The notes: generated by a model from the letters alone, not told the origin. DNA of 45,718 nt from Candidatus Omnitrophota bacterium (GCA_023247275.1 JAHFGT010000009.1:1-45718); one strand, 5' to 3'; counted from the first letter of the stretch, positions 33,198-41,865 are shown. Made by a program: numbers and translations.

Positions 33198-34009
33198 TGA
33201 GGGCTCACAGGTTGTCGGACGACATAGACTTGGACCGATTTCGTGGTGGTGCCCGCCGAATCTTTCGCCTTACTGTCCAGGGTGTGCAACCCTGCTTGGG
33301 CGGTGCTGGGCGTCCACGGAGCAGTATTGGACGTTGACCAATCGCGTAGGACGGTCGTGCCGTCTAGCAGGAATTGGTACTGGATCGGATCTGGCTGGGT
33401 ATGCGTGGCGGTGATGGACAAGCTGACCGCGGTACCGGCGGTGAGCGTCGTGCCGTCGGCCGGTGCGACTGCGGAGATGGTCGGCGGCGGCGGAGGGGTG
33501 AAGGCTACTGAGCGCACTTGGATATTGGAATCGTATACGCCAGCCTGGTAGACATCATTGGTCCACGTAAACCGGATGGTATGGAGTCCGCTGGGCAGCG
33601 TGATGGCCGCGGACTTGCCGGTCTGGTAGGTTGTGGTCGAGCCGGGGACAGTGAAGCTCGTCTTGAAAACCCCGTCGACATTGACATTAATGGTATAGGC
33701 ATAGCCGGATGGCAAGCCTGGTGCGGTGGCGCTGTTGTGGTTAATCGCGGTCAGACTGAACAGCACCAAGCCGCCAGTGGCCCCACCATCGACCGAATAG
33801 TCCAGCCACTCATTGGCCGCCCAGGTCCATTTCTCGGTGCCCACTGCCGCCCAATTGACGCTGGTAGCCGAGGTTTGCGCCGCGGTGGCCGTGGCGCCGG
33901 AAGGAAAGATTGTGATCGCCGCGAATGCACGGCTGGTCGGAGCGGCCCAGACCAGGCCGGCCACCAACCCACCCACGGTAATTCTCCAACGCCTACGCGC
34001 ATCGCGCAT
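33194..34009 (-). CDS. Secreted two-domain beta protein coupled to the RHS gene
   Basis: 271 residues: signal peptide (WRITVGGLVAGLVWAAPTSRAFA), a carbohydrate-binding-module-like beta-sandwich (about 30-170: NEWLDYSVDGGATGGLVLF, VNVDGVFKTSFTVPGS, LPSGLHTIRFTW), a Pro linker (FTPPPPPTI), then an Ig-like domain (about 175-265). The pattern resembles modules that bind cell-wall or plant glycans. ATG 34009 has GGAGGGAAG upstream. Its stop shares ATGA with the RHS start, so the two are translated together; it may anchor or target the RHS shell (inference). Confidence 0.75.
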   Translation of the reverse strand: MRDARRRWRITVGGLVAGLVWAAPTSRAFAAITIFPSGATATAAQTSATSVNWAAVGTEKWTWAANEWLDYSVDGGATGGLVLFSLTAINHNSATAPGLPSGYAYTINVNVDGVFKTSFTVPGSTTTYQTGKSAAITLPSGLHTIRFTWTNDVYQAGVYDSNIQVRSVAFTPPPPPTISAVAPADGTTLTAGTAVSLSITATHTQPDPIQYQFLLDGTTVLRDWSTSNTAPWTPSTAQAGLHTLDSKAKDSAGTTTKSVQVYVVRQPVSPQ

Positions 34010-34108
34010 CCTGCTTCCCTCCTGGTTGAACCACGCAGCGTCATCCCTCGGAGCAAGGACCGTCGATCACGAGCGAACGCACTGGACCATGCGTCGCCTT
34101 GGCAAAAC

Positions 34109-34140
34109 GGCCAGGGGCCTCATCGGTGAGGCGCCTGGCC
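34109..34140. repeat. Hairpin in the leader of the RHS operon
   Basis: GGCCAGG-G-GCCTCA and TGAGGC-G-CCTGGCC form a 14-bp stem with one mismatch and loop TCGG. On the transcribed strand it is followed by GTTTTG, so it might act as an attenuator. It lacks the CGCAAAGC mark of a GEMM aptamer. Confidence 0.5.
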
Positions 34141-34212
34141 GCGATATCAGCGTTGTTGTAGATTCCGCCGACCTCTAGGGGGGACGTACCAGATCAGCGG
34201 GCTGTAGTACGA

Positions 34213-34242
34213 AGTATAATTAGCGAGGCTGGTCGGTGTCAA
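34213..34242 (-). promoter_or_regulatory. Promoter of the RHS operon
   Basis: On the minus strand TTGACA (34242-34237), an 18-bp spacer and TATACT (34218-34213), close to the consensus. The predicted start is near 34206, giving a leader of about 197 nt to ATG 34009. Confidence 0.75.
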
Positions 34243-34259
34243 GAGGGGTAAAATGACGT

Positions 34260-34289
34260 GAAATTACGCGAAAGCAAGCAAAAATACGT
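34260..34289 (-). promoter_or_regulatory. Upstream activator-like element, copy 2
   Basis: 30-bp element matching copy 1 (26799-26828) at 22 of 30 positions, with identical ACGTA, TTGC and CGTAATTTC blocks at the same spacing. It ends 17 bp above the -35 box, one helical turn further than copy 1. Confidence 0.6.
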
Positions 34290-34361
34290 AAATATTAGTC
34301 GAGGGTCGCCGATGAAAAAACGTGATTCGAGTCGGAACAACAGGGAGATTGCGGGCGGACA
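34290..34361. other. AT-rich gap
   Basis: Notably AT-rich for this DNA (AATATTAG, GATGAAAAAACG) with no gene and no clear terminator for the ATPase gene that ends at 34362. Confidence 0.35.
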
Positions 34362-36206
34362 CTACGATGCGGCGTGTTCAACCGTGTCGGGCGCCATCGC
34401 CAGCATCAATTCTTGCAGACTGGTAACGCCAGCGCGCACATGTTCCCATCCGGCACGCCACAGGTTGTCCATGCCGCGGGACATCGCGGACTGTTGGAGC
34501 TGCACGCTGGGCGTGCGCTTAATGATCAGTCCACGCAGATGTGGGTCAATGCTGAGCAGCTCGAAGATGCCGACCTGGCCCTGATAGCCGGTTTGGCGGC
34601 ACTCGGAGCAGCCATGAGCCCGCCACAATTTTGCGACGCCTGGCACGCCGGCTGTCACCGGCAATCCCAGGGCGGCCAACTGCGCGACTTGCGGCGTATC
34701 CAACGTATAGGGCTGCCGACAGCTGGGACACAGTTTGCGCACCAGCCGCTGTGATACAACCCCAAGCAGCGACGAGCAAATCAAGAACGGTTCGATCTCC
34801 AAATCCAGCAGGCGGGTAATCGCCATCGCCGCGGTGGTGGTGTGCAGTGTCGAGAGCACCACATGCCCGGTCGCGGCGGCGCGCACTGCCGCGATCGCCG
34901 CGCGCGAATCGATCAATTCGTTGACCATGATGACATCCGCCTCATGGTCGAGCGCTGCGCGGATTCCATCGGCGGCCGCCAACCCCTCATGCGGTTGCAG
35001 CTCCAGTTGGATCAATCCAGGTACCGCGCGCTCGACCGGCGATTCCAGCGTGACAATCGGACCTCGGCTCGCCGCCAACCGGTTGAGCAGCGTGTACACG
35101 GTCATCGTCTTCCCGACGCGGGCCGGACCGGTGACGAGCAACAGGCCGGCCGGCTTGGCCAGTAACGATTCGAGTTGGCGACGCTGCTCGTCGCCCAACC
35201 CCAACTGATCCAATGTGAGAACCGGCAGGTTGTTACCCAGCCGCACGGTCAGCGCCTCGCCCGCTGTTGATGGGAGCACCGAGACGCGTAGCTCAACCTC
35301 ACCGGTGCCGAGCGCAACACGGCCATGGCCGTGTTGCGGACATCGCGCCATGTCGGTCGGTATCCCGGCCAGCCGTTTGAATTGACTGAGGACATCCGCA
35401 TACCGGGTCGCTAACGGCTCAGGGATCTGTCCAACGACCAATCGTCCGTCGATCCGGTACTGGAGCTGCGGCCCGCGCGGGCCGCACTGCAGGTGCAGCA
35501 GGTTGGCTCGATGCGCGCAGGCATCGTGCAGCAATCGGTCGGCAAGGTGTTGCGCCTCCTGCCGTAGGTGAGCTGGGGTCACGGCAGGCGCGGCCTGGCT
35601 GGTCGGCGACGCCCCATACCACTGTTGAACCGTCGTCGCCAAATCACCGGCCAATGCGGCCATCGGAATCGTCGGGTAGCCGAGCAACTCCTGTAGCCGG
35701 GCGACCGCAGCCGTATCGAGCGGCTCGCTCATCACGACATGCAACTGTTGCCCGTCCCATTTCATCGGCAGAATTTGATACGCGAGGGCGACGTCGGCCG
35801 GCACCCGGGCCAACGCCTCAGGATCAGGGGTCGCAGCCGCCACATCAATGGACTCAATCCCCATCGCCGCGAAGAAGCAGCGGCCGAAATCGAATGGCTT
35901 GGTGAGGTATTCGCTGGCGCCCAGGCTACGGGCGGCTTCAATGGTCGCTTCATCCGCCAGGCCGCTGATGATGACGACACGCACCTGTGGGTACCGCTGT
36001 TTGATGGTCGAGAGGACTTCCAGGCCTGAACTGTCCGGGAGTCGCAGATCTAGCAGGACGACGTCCGCGTGCATCTGTGGGATGCGCGCTAAGGCGGCCT
36101 CAGCCGTGTCGGCGGTGATCACGCGGAACCCCTTCTCCTCAAAATAGGCGGTCAGGGCCCGGCAGACCTGCGGTTCGTCGTCGACGACCAGGACTTCCTT
36201 GTGCAT
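34362..36206 (-). CDS. Response-regulator receiver fused to a GspE/PilB-type secretion ATPase
   Basis: 614 residues. 1-115: REC domain with VVDDEP, phospho-acceptor Asp53 in LLDLRLPDSSG and Lys103 in YLTKPF. 120-200: second half of a GspE N-terminal domain. 210-600: ATPase with Walker A GPARVGKTM (360-368), Asp box TLESPVERAVPG, Walker B-like DVIMVNELID (424-433; GEIRD is usual), His box STLHTTTAA and zinc motifs CPSC and CSEC. The first half of the GspE N-domain (the RLG motif) is missing, its place taken by the receiver. This would place a type II secretion or type IV pilus motor under two-component control. No other pilus gene is nearby. A TATACT box (minus, 36217-36222) predicts a start about 4 nt before the ATG. 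Confidence 0.87.
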   Translation of the reverse strand: MHKEVLVVDDEPQVCRALTAYFEEKGFRVITADTAEAALARIPQMHADVVLLDLRLPDSSGLEVLSTIKQRYPQVRVVIISGLADEATIEAARSLGASEYLTKPFDFGRCFFAAMGIESIDVAAATPDPEALARVPADVALAYQILPMKWDGQQLHVVMSEPLDTAAVARLQELLGYPTIPMAALAGDLATTVQQWYGASPTSQAAPAVTPAHLRQEAQHLADRLLHDACAHRANLLHLQCGPRGPQLQYRIDGRLVVGQIPEPLATRYADVLSQFKRLAGIPTDMARCPQHGHGRVALGTGEVELRVSVLPSTAGEALTVRLGNNLPVLTLDQLGLGDEQRRQLESLLAKPAGLLLVTGPARVGKTMTVYTLLNRLAASRGPIVTLESPVERAVPGLIQLELQPHEGLAAADGIRAALDHEADVIMVNELIDSRAAIAAVRAAATGHVVLSTLHTTTAAMAITRLLDLEIEPFLICSSLLGVVSQRLVRKLCPSCRQPYTLDTPQVAQLAALGLPVTAGVPGVAKLWRAHGCSECRQTGYQGQVGIFELLSIDPHLRGLIIKRTPSVQLQQSAMSRGMDNLWRAGWEHVRAGVTSLQELMLAMAPDTVEHAAS

Positions 36207-36216
36207 GACACCTGTA

Positions 36217-36222
36217 AGTATA
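36217..36222 (-). promoter_or_regulatory. -10 box of the REC-ATPase gene
   Basis: TATACT on the minus strand; the predicted start is near 36210 with ATG at 36206. No clear -35. Confidence 0.4.
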
Positions 36223-36332
36223 CCTGATCCACATCACGCCTCAGCCCCCTTCTTTAATTATGCCAAACAGGAATCTGTCAGGTATGCTACATATATATTT
36301 GGATATTTGCAGACCCCTGAAGGAGGCGGTTG

Positions 36333-37112
36333 ATGGCCCCTGAACCAGATGAGCGACAGTTTCACCGAGCTGATCCGACCAGCCCGACGCACGTTGGAGC
36401 AGCCGTATGCGCCATGTGTCATCAAAGGATCGCGGACGACTACTATGAAGCGCGTGGCCAGATCGTCTGCCGGATGTGCCGGAATCGGGTTGAAGCTGAG
36501 CAGTCCAAAGGGTCAGGACTGGAACGAGCCGTGCGAGCAATGGTGTTTGGAACCGTCGCTGCCGTCGGCGGTGCGGTGCTCTATTTCACGATCGTGAAGG
36601 TGACCGGGTATGAGCTCGGGCTGGTCGCCATCGCGGTCGGGTATCTGGTAGGGGTGGCCGTGAAAAAAGGAGCGTACGGTCGCGGGGGATGGGGCTACCA
36701 ATGGCTGGCGATGGCGCTGACCTATTGTTCGATCGTCTCGATGTATGTGCCATCAGTCTATACCGGGTTTCAAGAAGGAATCCGTCAAGCGCACGCGGCG
36801 CGCACGCCGGCCGGTGCCACCGCAGAACACACGGCAGTAGATTCGACCGGTGTCAAGCCGGTGACCGGTCAGCGTCCCAGTGCCGACGTCCTGGTGCCGA
36901 CATCAAAGCCCGTTCGGATTCCGCCTCTTGGCTGGGTCCTCATCATCGCCATCGCCTTCGCGGCTCCATTCCTCATGGGATTCAGGAACCTCATCGGCTG
37001 GGTGATCATCGGCGTCGGCTTGTACCAGGCCTGGAAGATCAATCGGCCGGCTCGGGTTACCTTCGCCGGCCCGTTCACGTTGGGAACGCCGCGCTCCGGT
37101 TCGACCGGCTGA
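36333..37112 (+). CDS. Zinc-ribbon membrane protein of unknown function
   Basis: About 259 residues. A treble-clef-like zinc ribbon near the N-terminus (CAMC ... CRMC, about 26-50) is followed by hydrophobic segments near 75-95, 98-115, 128-148 and a pair near 203-235, with a polar Thr/Pro-rich linker between. ATG 36333 has AAGGAGG 7 nt upstream. It is divergent from the ATPase gene, and 27 bp separate it from the M50-type protease gene, which also carries a zinc ribbon, so the two probably work together. Confidence 0.75.
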   Translation: MAPEPDERQFHRADPTSPTHVGAAVCAMCHQRIADDYYEARGQIVCRMCRNRVEAEQSKGSGLERAVRAMVFGTVAAVGGAVLYFTIVKVTGYELGLVAIAVGYLVGVAVKKGAYGRGGWGYQWLAMALTYCSIVSMYVPSVYTGFQEGIRQAHAARTPAGATAEHTAVDSTGVKPVTGQRPSADVLVPTSKPVRIPPLGWVLIIAIAFAAPFLMGFRNLIGWVIIGVGLYQAWKINRPARVTFAGPFTLGTPRSGSTG

Positions 37113-37139
37113 TCAACGGCGCGCATCGCCGATCACTCC

Positions 37140-38165
37140 ATGTCCAGCCAGACCCCGTTGATCTGCTCGTCGTGCGGCGCGCAGATCGCTCCAGCCCTCC
37201 TGAGTTGCCCGGCCTGCCGGCAACTGGTGCACGCTGATCGGCTGAACCAATTGGCCGCGCAAGCCGAGCAGCTTCAGCCGCGCGATCCTTCACGCGCCTT
37301 GGCGGTATGGCGAGACATGCTCTCGTTGCTGCCTCCCACCTCCCGCCAATACCAGATGGTCAATGATCGGATCGTCGCGCTCAGCCGCGAGCTTGCTGGC
37401 GGGGCGCAGACCTCAGCGACGACCCCACCCGGCACTCGTTCCTGGCGAGCGCCGACCGGCGTGGGAATCGTTGGCGCGCTCTTGTGGAAATTCAAGGTGC
37501 TCGTTGTGCTCATCCTCACCAAGGCAAAGTTGATCCTGCTCGGCCTGACAAAGATGAGCACGCTGTTCTCGATGCTCCTCTCGCTGGGCGTATACTGGTC
37601 TGCTTGGGGATGGAAGTTCGCGCTCGGTCTGATCACCTCGCTGTATCTCCATGAGATGGGACATGTGCTGGCCTTGCGTCGCTATGGCGTGCGGGCGAGT
37701 GCACCGATGTTCATTCCTGGATTCGGCGCCTTTGTGCAGATGCGCCAGCGCCTCTCAACACCGATCGAAGAGGCCCGTGTCGGATTGGCTGGGCCCTGGT
37801 GGGGTCTGGGCGTCGCTGGCGCGGCCTACGCGGTGGGATCACTCACCGGCTGGGTGAGCTGGATCGCGATTGCCAAGGTCGGCGGATGGATCACGCTCTT
37901 CAACCTGCTGCCTGTGTGGCAGCTCGACGGCAGTCGGGGATTTGCCGCGCTGTCGCAGCCACAACGCGCACTGGCGACCGCGATGATGGGAATCCTCTGG
38001 CTGACGACGCGCGAAGGTCTGCTCGTGCTGCTCGCGCTGGTCGGGCTGGTGCGCACCTTGGGTCATGATGCGCCGCCCCGCCCGGACGGATTGACGCTGG
38101 TGCAGTACGTTGGCCTGTTGATTGCCTCGACCGCGCTGTCCACGATCCCGGTAGCGCTGCCGTGA
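37140..38165 (+). CDS. Zinc-ribbon site-2-protease-like (M50) membrane metalloprotease
   Basis: 341 residues. An N-terminal zinc ribbon (Cys9, Cys12, Cys23, Cys26) and a helical segment (about 35-85) precede the membrane part. The M50 marks are HEMGH (171-175) in a membrane helix and NLLPVWQLDG (255-264), which provides the third ligand Asp263. Such proteases cut within membranes, often to release regulators. The 3' end overlaps the convergent phosphodiesterase gene by 103 bp. Confidence 0.85.
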   Translation: MSSQTPLICSSCGAQIAPALLSCPACRQLVHADRLNQLAAQAEQLQPRDPSRALAVWRDMLSLLPPTSRQYQMVNDRIVALSRELAGGAQTSATTPPGTRSWRAPTGVGIVGALLWKFKVLVVLILTKAKLILLGLTKMSTLFSMLLSLGVYWSAWGWKFALGLITSLYLHEMGHVLALRRYGVRASAPMFIPGFGAFVQMRQRLSTPIEEARVGLAGPWWGLGVAGAAYAVGSLTGWVSWIAIAKVGGWITLFNLLPVWQLDGSRGFAALSQPQRALATAMMGILWLTTREGLLVLLALVGLVRTLGHDAPPRPDGLTLVQYVGLLIASTALSTIPVALP

Positions 38166-40546
38166 TCGAACTCCACCTCGACGACCAGCGGCAAATGGTC
38201 CGAGGCCTGCCGTTCGAGCGCGGTGTTGGGCACATCGACCGACCGCACCTTCACCTGCTGACCCACGAAGACATGATCGATCCGGCTCATCGGATACCGG
38301 CCAGACCAGGTGTCGAGCGGACGGTGGGTGCTCAGGGCCTGTTGGGCGTCGGACAACAAGCGGCCAATCCGTTGGCACGCCGGCGATCCTGGCCTGGCGT
38401 TTAAATCACCGCAGAGAATGATCGGCTCGTGACATTCGGGATGCCCCAGCCATTCCGGGCCGAGCAGCGTCTCAATCTGCAACAGCCGCTCCTGCGGCCA
38501 CAGGCTCAGATGGGCGTTGACGACATGCACCGTCGCTGACTCGGTGTGGACCGCGACCCAGAGCGCGGCCCGTGGCTGAAACGCCGCGGTGGCGCGCAGC
38601 CGCGGTAAGCGTTCAGCCCGGCGAATGGACATCGGCCACCGACTGAGAATTGTATTACCGTACTGCCCCTCGGTCAACTGCAGCGCCGGACAGAAACAGA
38701 ACGTCATCCCGAGCCGGTCAGCGAGTAGCGCGGCTTGGTCGAGCCGGTCGCTCCGGGGCCGCCCCACATCCACCTCTTGGAGGGCGACGATATCCGGGCG
38801 GTGTCGTGCGATGACCCGCGCGATTCGTTCCATTGAGAATCGACCATCCATCCCGACCGCCCCGTGAATGTTATAGGTCATGATCCGCAGCGTCTGATCA
38901 ACCCGGCGCTGGGGCGTGTCAGACACCGGCACCGCTGGGGCGCGCCCGAGAAACCGGTTCACGGCAAGTCGCAGATCCATCGGGCGCACATACCCCTGGC
39001 CCCCAATCCGAATCGGAGCGTCTGCCGGCAACAGCGCGAACGCATCCGTCTCGCCGATGCCAGGCCCGGCGTGCGAGCCGTGCTCGACGGGAAAGCTGAT
39101 CGATCGCTGCCCTTTGCGCCAGCCGCTGATGACCAATGCCCCTGCACTGGGGTGGCGGCACAACGCCACCAGGTCGCTAGCCACTTCTGTCAGGTACGGG
39201 TGGTCGGGCCCGAACACCGCCGCAGCATCCTCAGGCAAGTGGTAGCGTCCGTGTTGGGTCCATGCGATCGCCCCGTCGGGCGAATCGGCTGTTAACACGA
39301 GCGGAATCTGGGCCGCCTGCACCAGCTGCTGGCCGAGCTGCTCCCGCACCGACGCAGTGAGCGGCTGCGGTGGGTAGACATGGCCTAAGGAGCCCATCGC
39401 GGTGACCACCAGCCGAGCCTGCTGGTCCTGCGACGGTTCGGCCAACGGGGCCGGTAACACCTGATTCAACAGTCGCCCGCCCAAAAAGGCGGCGCGGCGA
39501 GAGCGCACGCCGTACCGATGAGACCGCTGCACCTGTTCATCCGGATGCAGCGCCAGCACCTCCCCAACCGCGTCTTCGACCGAGCGGCCGTATACGCGAC
39601 CGTAATGGACCGTCTCTTCCTGTCCATGATCTGAGTAGATCCACACGTCATAGTGGCGTCGCCCGGCGTGGGCGGCTGCCTGCCAGAGTCGCGCGATGGC
39701 GCGGTCAATGCCGCGCAGCGACCAGTGGGCGAACCGCGAGGACGGACCGCGCCGGTGCGCCTGATCATCGTAGCCGATGAAGTTGACATGAATGATCGGC
39801 AACCCTCGGGCGATATCGATGTTGGCGCCGATCATGACCAGCTCGCGCAACAGGATACAAATCAGCACTCGGGTGCCGATGAACGAGGTTTCTTGCCATA
39901 CATCCCGCACCATCACCAGGCCCCGTGCCCAGTCGCTCACCGCGAAGAGGAGCTCGACGATGATCAATCCCACGCACCGCAGCACCATATCGACATGGGC
40001 CATCAGCAAGAGCGGAAAGGTCAGCGGATTCAACAATCGGACGAACCGTCCCCACCCGGTCTTTGATGCGCAGTAGTGTGGCTCAGCAGCACCCCCGGTG
40101 AAAATGTCGGCGTACGCGCTACCACCGTCCAGCAGCCCTGGTCCGCCGGCGGCCAGACGCGCTTCAATCGCAGCAGCCGAGATCGGCTCATACATCACGA
40201 AGACGCGCTGTGTTTCATTATCGCGAAAGCTGAAGGCCGGCACCCCGCCCCGCACCCCGTAGAACAGCTCTGCCTGCACCGCCGGGGTACTGGCCGGCTG
40301 GCCTGGATACTGCGCATGTAACGCGTACCGCTCCTGTCGAATCAGGCGGCGCAAAAAAGGCATCTGACCGCGCGCCAACGCGCGCTGCAGCTCTCGACGA
40401 GACAGCCCGTCGACTTGGATCAACACCAGGCCTGGCGCGGTCGGGGGCGAGTCGGCGACTGGCAGGCGCAGCAGACGAATCACCCACTCGCTGCGACTCG
40501 CGTTGCGCCGCATCCATCGGATCGACCGCTCAAGATACGTGAGCAT
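38063..40546 (-). CDS. Phosphodiesterase (alkaline phosphatase superfamily) fused to an EEP nuclease/phosphatase domain
   Basis: 827 residues. 1-530: alkaline-phosphatase/type I phosphodiesterase fold with metal Asp in LIQVDGLS, STPAVQAELFYGV around the nucleophile, NFIGYDDQAHRRG, YSDHGQEE and VEHGSHAGPG; two hydrophobic stretches lie near 172-240. About 550-790: endonuclease/exonuclease/phosphatase domain with TYNIHG, VALQEVD, GDLNARPGS, RIDHVFV and ASDHLPLV, all catalytic positions present. The last ~40 residues are antisense to the M50 gene. The fusion suggests hydrolysis of a phosphodiester and then a phosphate of a lipid or glycan head group (inference). Confidence 0.87.
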   Translation of the reverse strand: MLTYLERSIRWMRRNASRSEWVIRLLRLPVADSPPTAPGLVLIQVDGLSRRELQRALARGQMPFLRRLIRQERYALHAQYPGQPASTPAVQAELFYGVRGGVPAFSFRDNETQRVFVMYEPISAAAIEARLAAGGPGLLDGGSAYADIFTGGAAEPHYCASKTGWGRFVRLLNPLTFPLLLMAHVDMVLRCVGLIIVELLFAVSDWARGLVMVRDVWQETSFIGTRVLICILLRELVMIGANIDIARGLPIIHVNFIGYDDQAHRRGPSSRFAHWSLRGIDRAIARLWQAAAHAGRRHYDVWIYSDHGQEETVHYGRVYGRSVEDAVGEVLALHPDEQVQRSHRYGVRSRRAAFLGGRLLNQVLPAPLAEPSQDQQARLVVTAMGSLGHVYPPQPLTASVREQLGQQLVQAAQIPLVLTADSPDGAIAWTQHGRYHLPEDAAAVFGPDHPYLTEVASDLVALCRHPSAGALVISGWRKGQRSISFPVEHGSHAGPGIGETDAFALLPADAPIRIGGQGYVRPMDLRLAVNRFLGRAPAVPVSDTPQRRVDQTLRIMTYNIHGAVGMDGRFSMERIARVIARHRPDIVALQEVDVGRPRSDRLDQAALLADRLGMTFCFCPALQLTEGQYGNTILSRWPMSIRRAERLPRLRATAAFQPRAALWVAVHTESATVHVVNAHLSLWPQERLLQIETLLGPEWLGHPECHEPIILCGDLNARPGSPACQRIGRLLSDAQQALSTHRPLDTWSGRYPMSRIDHVFVGQQVKVRSVDVPNTALERQASDHLPLVVEVEFDHGSATGIVDSAVEAINRPTYCTSVNPSGRGGAS

Positions 40547-41831
40547 CGCCTGGCGTCTCTATTCCACGGGTCGGGACCAAGGCAGCCGTTGTGGCTCGGC
40601 TGAATGTTTTTAATAACGCCCACTCGGTGTTGATCCGTCTGGCAGCGGTCGCCCAGCGACTGTCTTCGAGCGAGCGACGCGCCCAGCCGCGGATCACCAA
40701 CGTCTCATACCGCGACAGCGCCAGATCCGCGCACCGGCGCATCGAGAGCTGCCGGGCTGTCGCCAAGGCCGTCCAACCCAGGAGCTGGCGCCGTCGGTGC
40801 GGGAGGTCGGCCATCCATCGCAAGGCCGCGGCAAATGCGTCGACCGACGCAGCCGGCAAGAGCCGCCCATTGCGTTGATCAATCACCACCTCGCGCACGC
40901 CCGGGGCGTCGAGCGCGACGACCGGGATTCCGGCCGCCATCGCCTCGGCGACGACCAGGCCTTGTGTTTCGCTTTTCGACGAGAAGGCGAACACATCCAT
41001 CGCATGGTACGCGTCAATGAGCCGCTGGCCGCGCAGCACACCCGGCATCCGGAGTCGTCGGCCGACCCTGGAATCGACGAGGAGCTGGCGGATCTGTGGC
41101 ACTGAGGGTCCTTCCCCGACGATCAGCGCATACGCGCGCCGGTCTTGGGTCAGAAAAGCCGCCAGCCCTTGGCTGAGAAACTCTAAATTCTTCTCCTGGG
41201 CCAATCGGCCCACATGCCCAACGACCAGTGCGCCGACCGGAATGTCTAACAGTTGCCGAAGTCGACGGCCATTGCCGGCGGCAAATCGCTTCAGATCCAC
41301 ACCGGTCGGGACCACGGTGATCGGCGTCATGACGCCTCGCTCACGCAACAGGTCGGACACACTCTGGCTCGGGGCAAACACCTCGTCGCATAGATTCGCA
41401 TACCCGCTCGATAGCTCGCTGACAAACCGCTCGACGGCCGGCAGGTCCACCGGCAGATAGTGGGTGTATTGCTCGAACAGCGTATGATGGGTAAACACGG
41501 TCGGGATCTGTCGCGTGTGGGCCAGCCGCAAAGCGGTGTTGCCGATCAAGAATGGATGATGCGCGTGAATGATGTCCGGGCGAAATGCTGCCAGGGCTCG
41601 CTGTAGCAGCCGCGGCACCGGCAATTTGACGGAAAAATCTGACCCGTTAAATCGCTGGATGGCCGGCAGGCGCAGGACATCCGGCTCGTTGGGTGGTGTG
41701 CCGGCAAACGTGGGGGCCACGATGAGCACCTGATGGCCGCGACGTTGATACTCGTGCGTGAAGCTTTTAACCGAACGCTCCAGCCCGCCGACCAGCGGCG
41801 TGTAGGTGTTGGTCATCATGAGAATGTTCAT
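40530..41831 (-). CDS. GT4 family glycosyltransferase
   Basis: About 433 residues, GT-B fold. N-terminal marks: TNTYTPLVGGLERSV and HAHHPFLIGNTAL; C-terminal donor site: VGHVGRLAQEKNLEFL, IVGEGPSV, SKSETQGLVVAEAMAAGIPVV, with the E-x7-E motif in SETQGLVVAE. It resembles diacylglycerol glucosyl- and mannosyltransferases that make glycolipids. ATG 41831 begins MNILMMTNTYTP; the extension to 41933 overlaps the glycosidase gene and is rejected. The 3' end overlaps the phosphodiesterase gene by 17 bp. Confidence 0.9.
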   Translation of the reverse strand: MNILMMTNTYTPLVGGLERSVKSFTHEYQRRGHQVLIVAPTFAGTPPNEPDVLRLPAIQRFNGSDFSVKLPVPRLLQRALAAFRPDIIHAHHPFLIGNTALRLAHTRQIPTVFTHHTLFEQYTHYLPVDLPAVERFVSELSSGYANLCDEVFAPSQSVSDLLRERGVMTPITVVPTGVDLKRFAAGNGRRLRQLLDIPVGALVVGHVGRLAQEKNLEFLSQGLAAFLTQDRRAYALIVGEGPSVPQIRQLLVDSRVGRRLRMPGVLRGQRLIDAYHAMDVFAFSSKSETQGLVVAEAMAAGIPVVALDAPGVREVVIDQRNGRLLPAASVDAFAAALRWMADLPHRRRQLLGWTALATARQLSMRRCADLALSRYETLVIRGWARRSLEDSRWATAARRINTEWALLKTFSRATTAALVPTRGIETPGDAHVS

Positions 41832-41865
41832 AGCTGAAGAGCCGATCGCCTGCTGCGGTAAGGTC

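Noticed and set aside
34109..34140. Second riboswitch in the RHS leader
   Set aside because: There is a strong hairpin, but neither strand has CGCAAAGC or GGGxCTA in the right order.
34362..36206. MshEN-type c-di-GMP binding by the REC-ATPase
   Set aside because: The RLG-type first motif is missing because the receiver domain replaces that half; only the second half of the GspE N-domain is visible.
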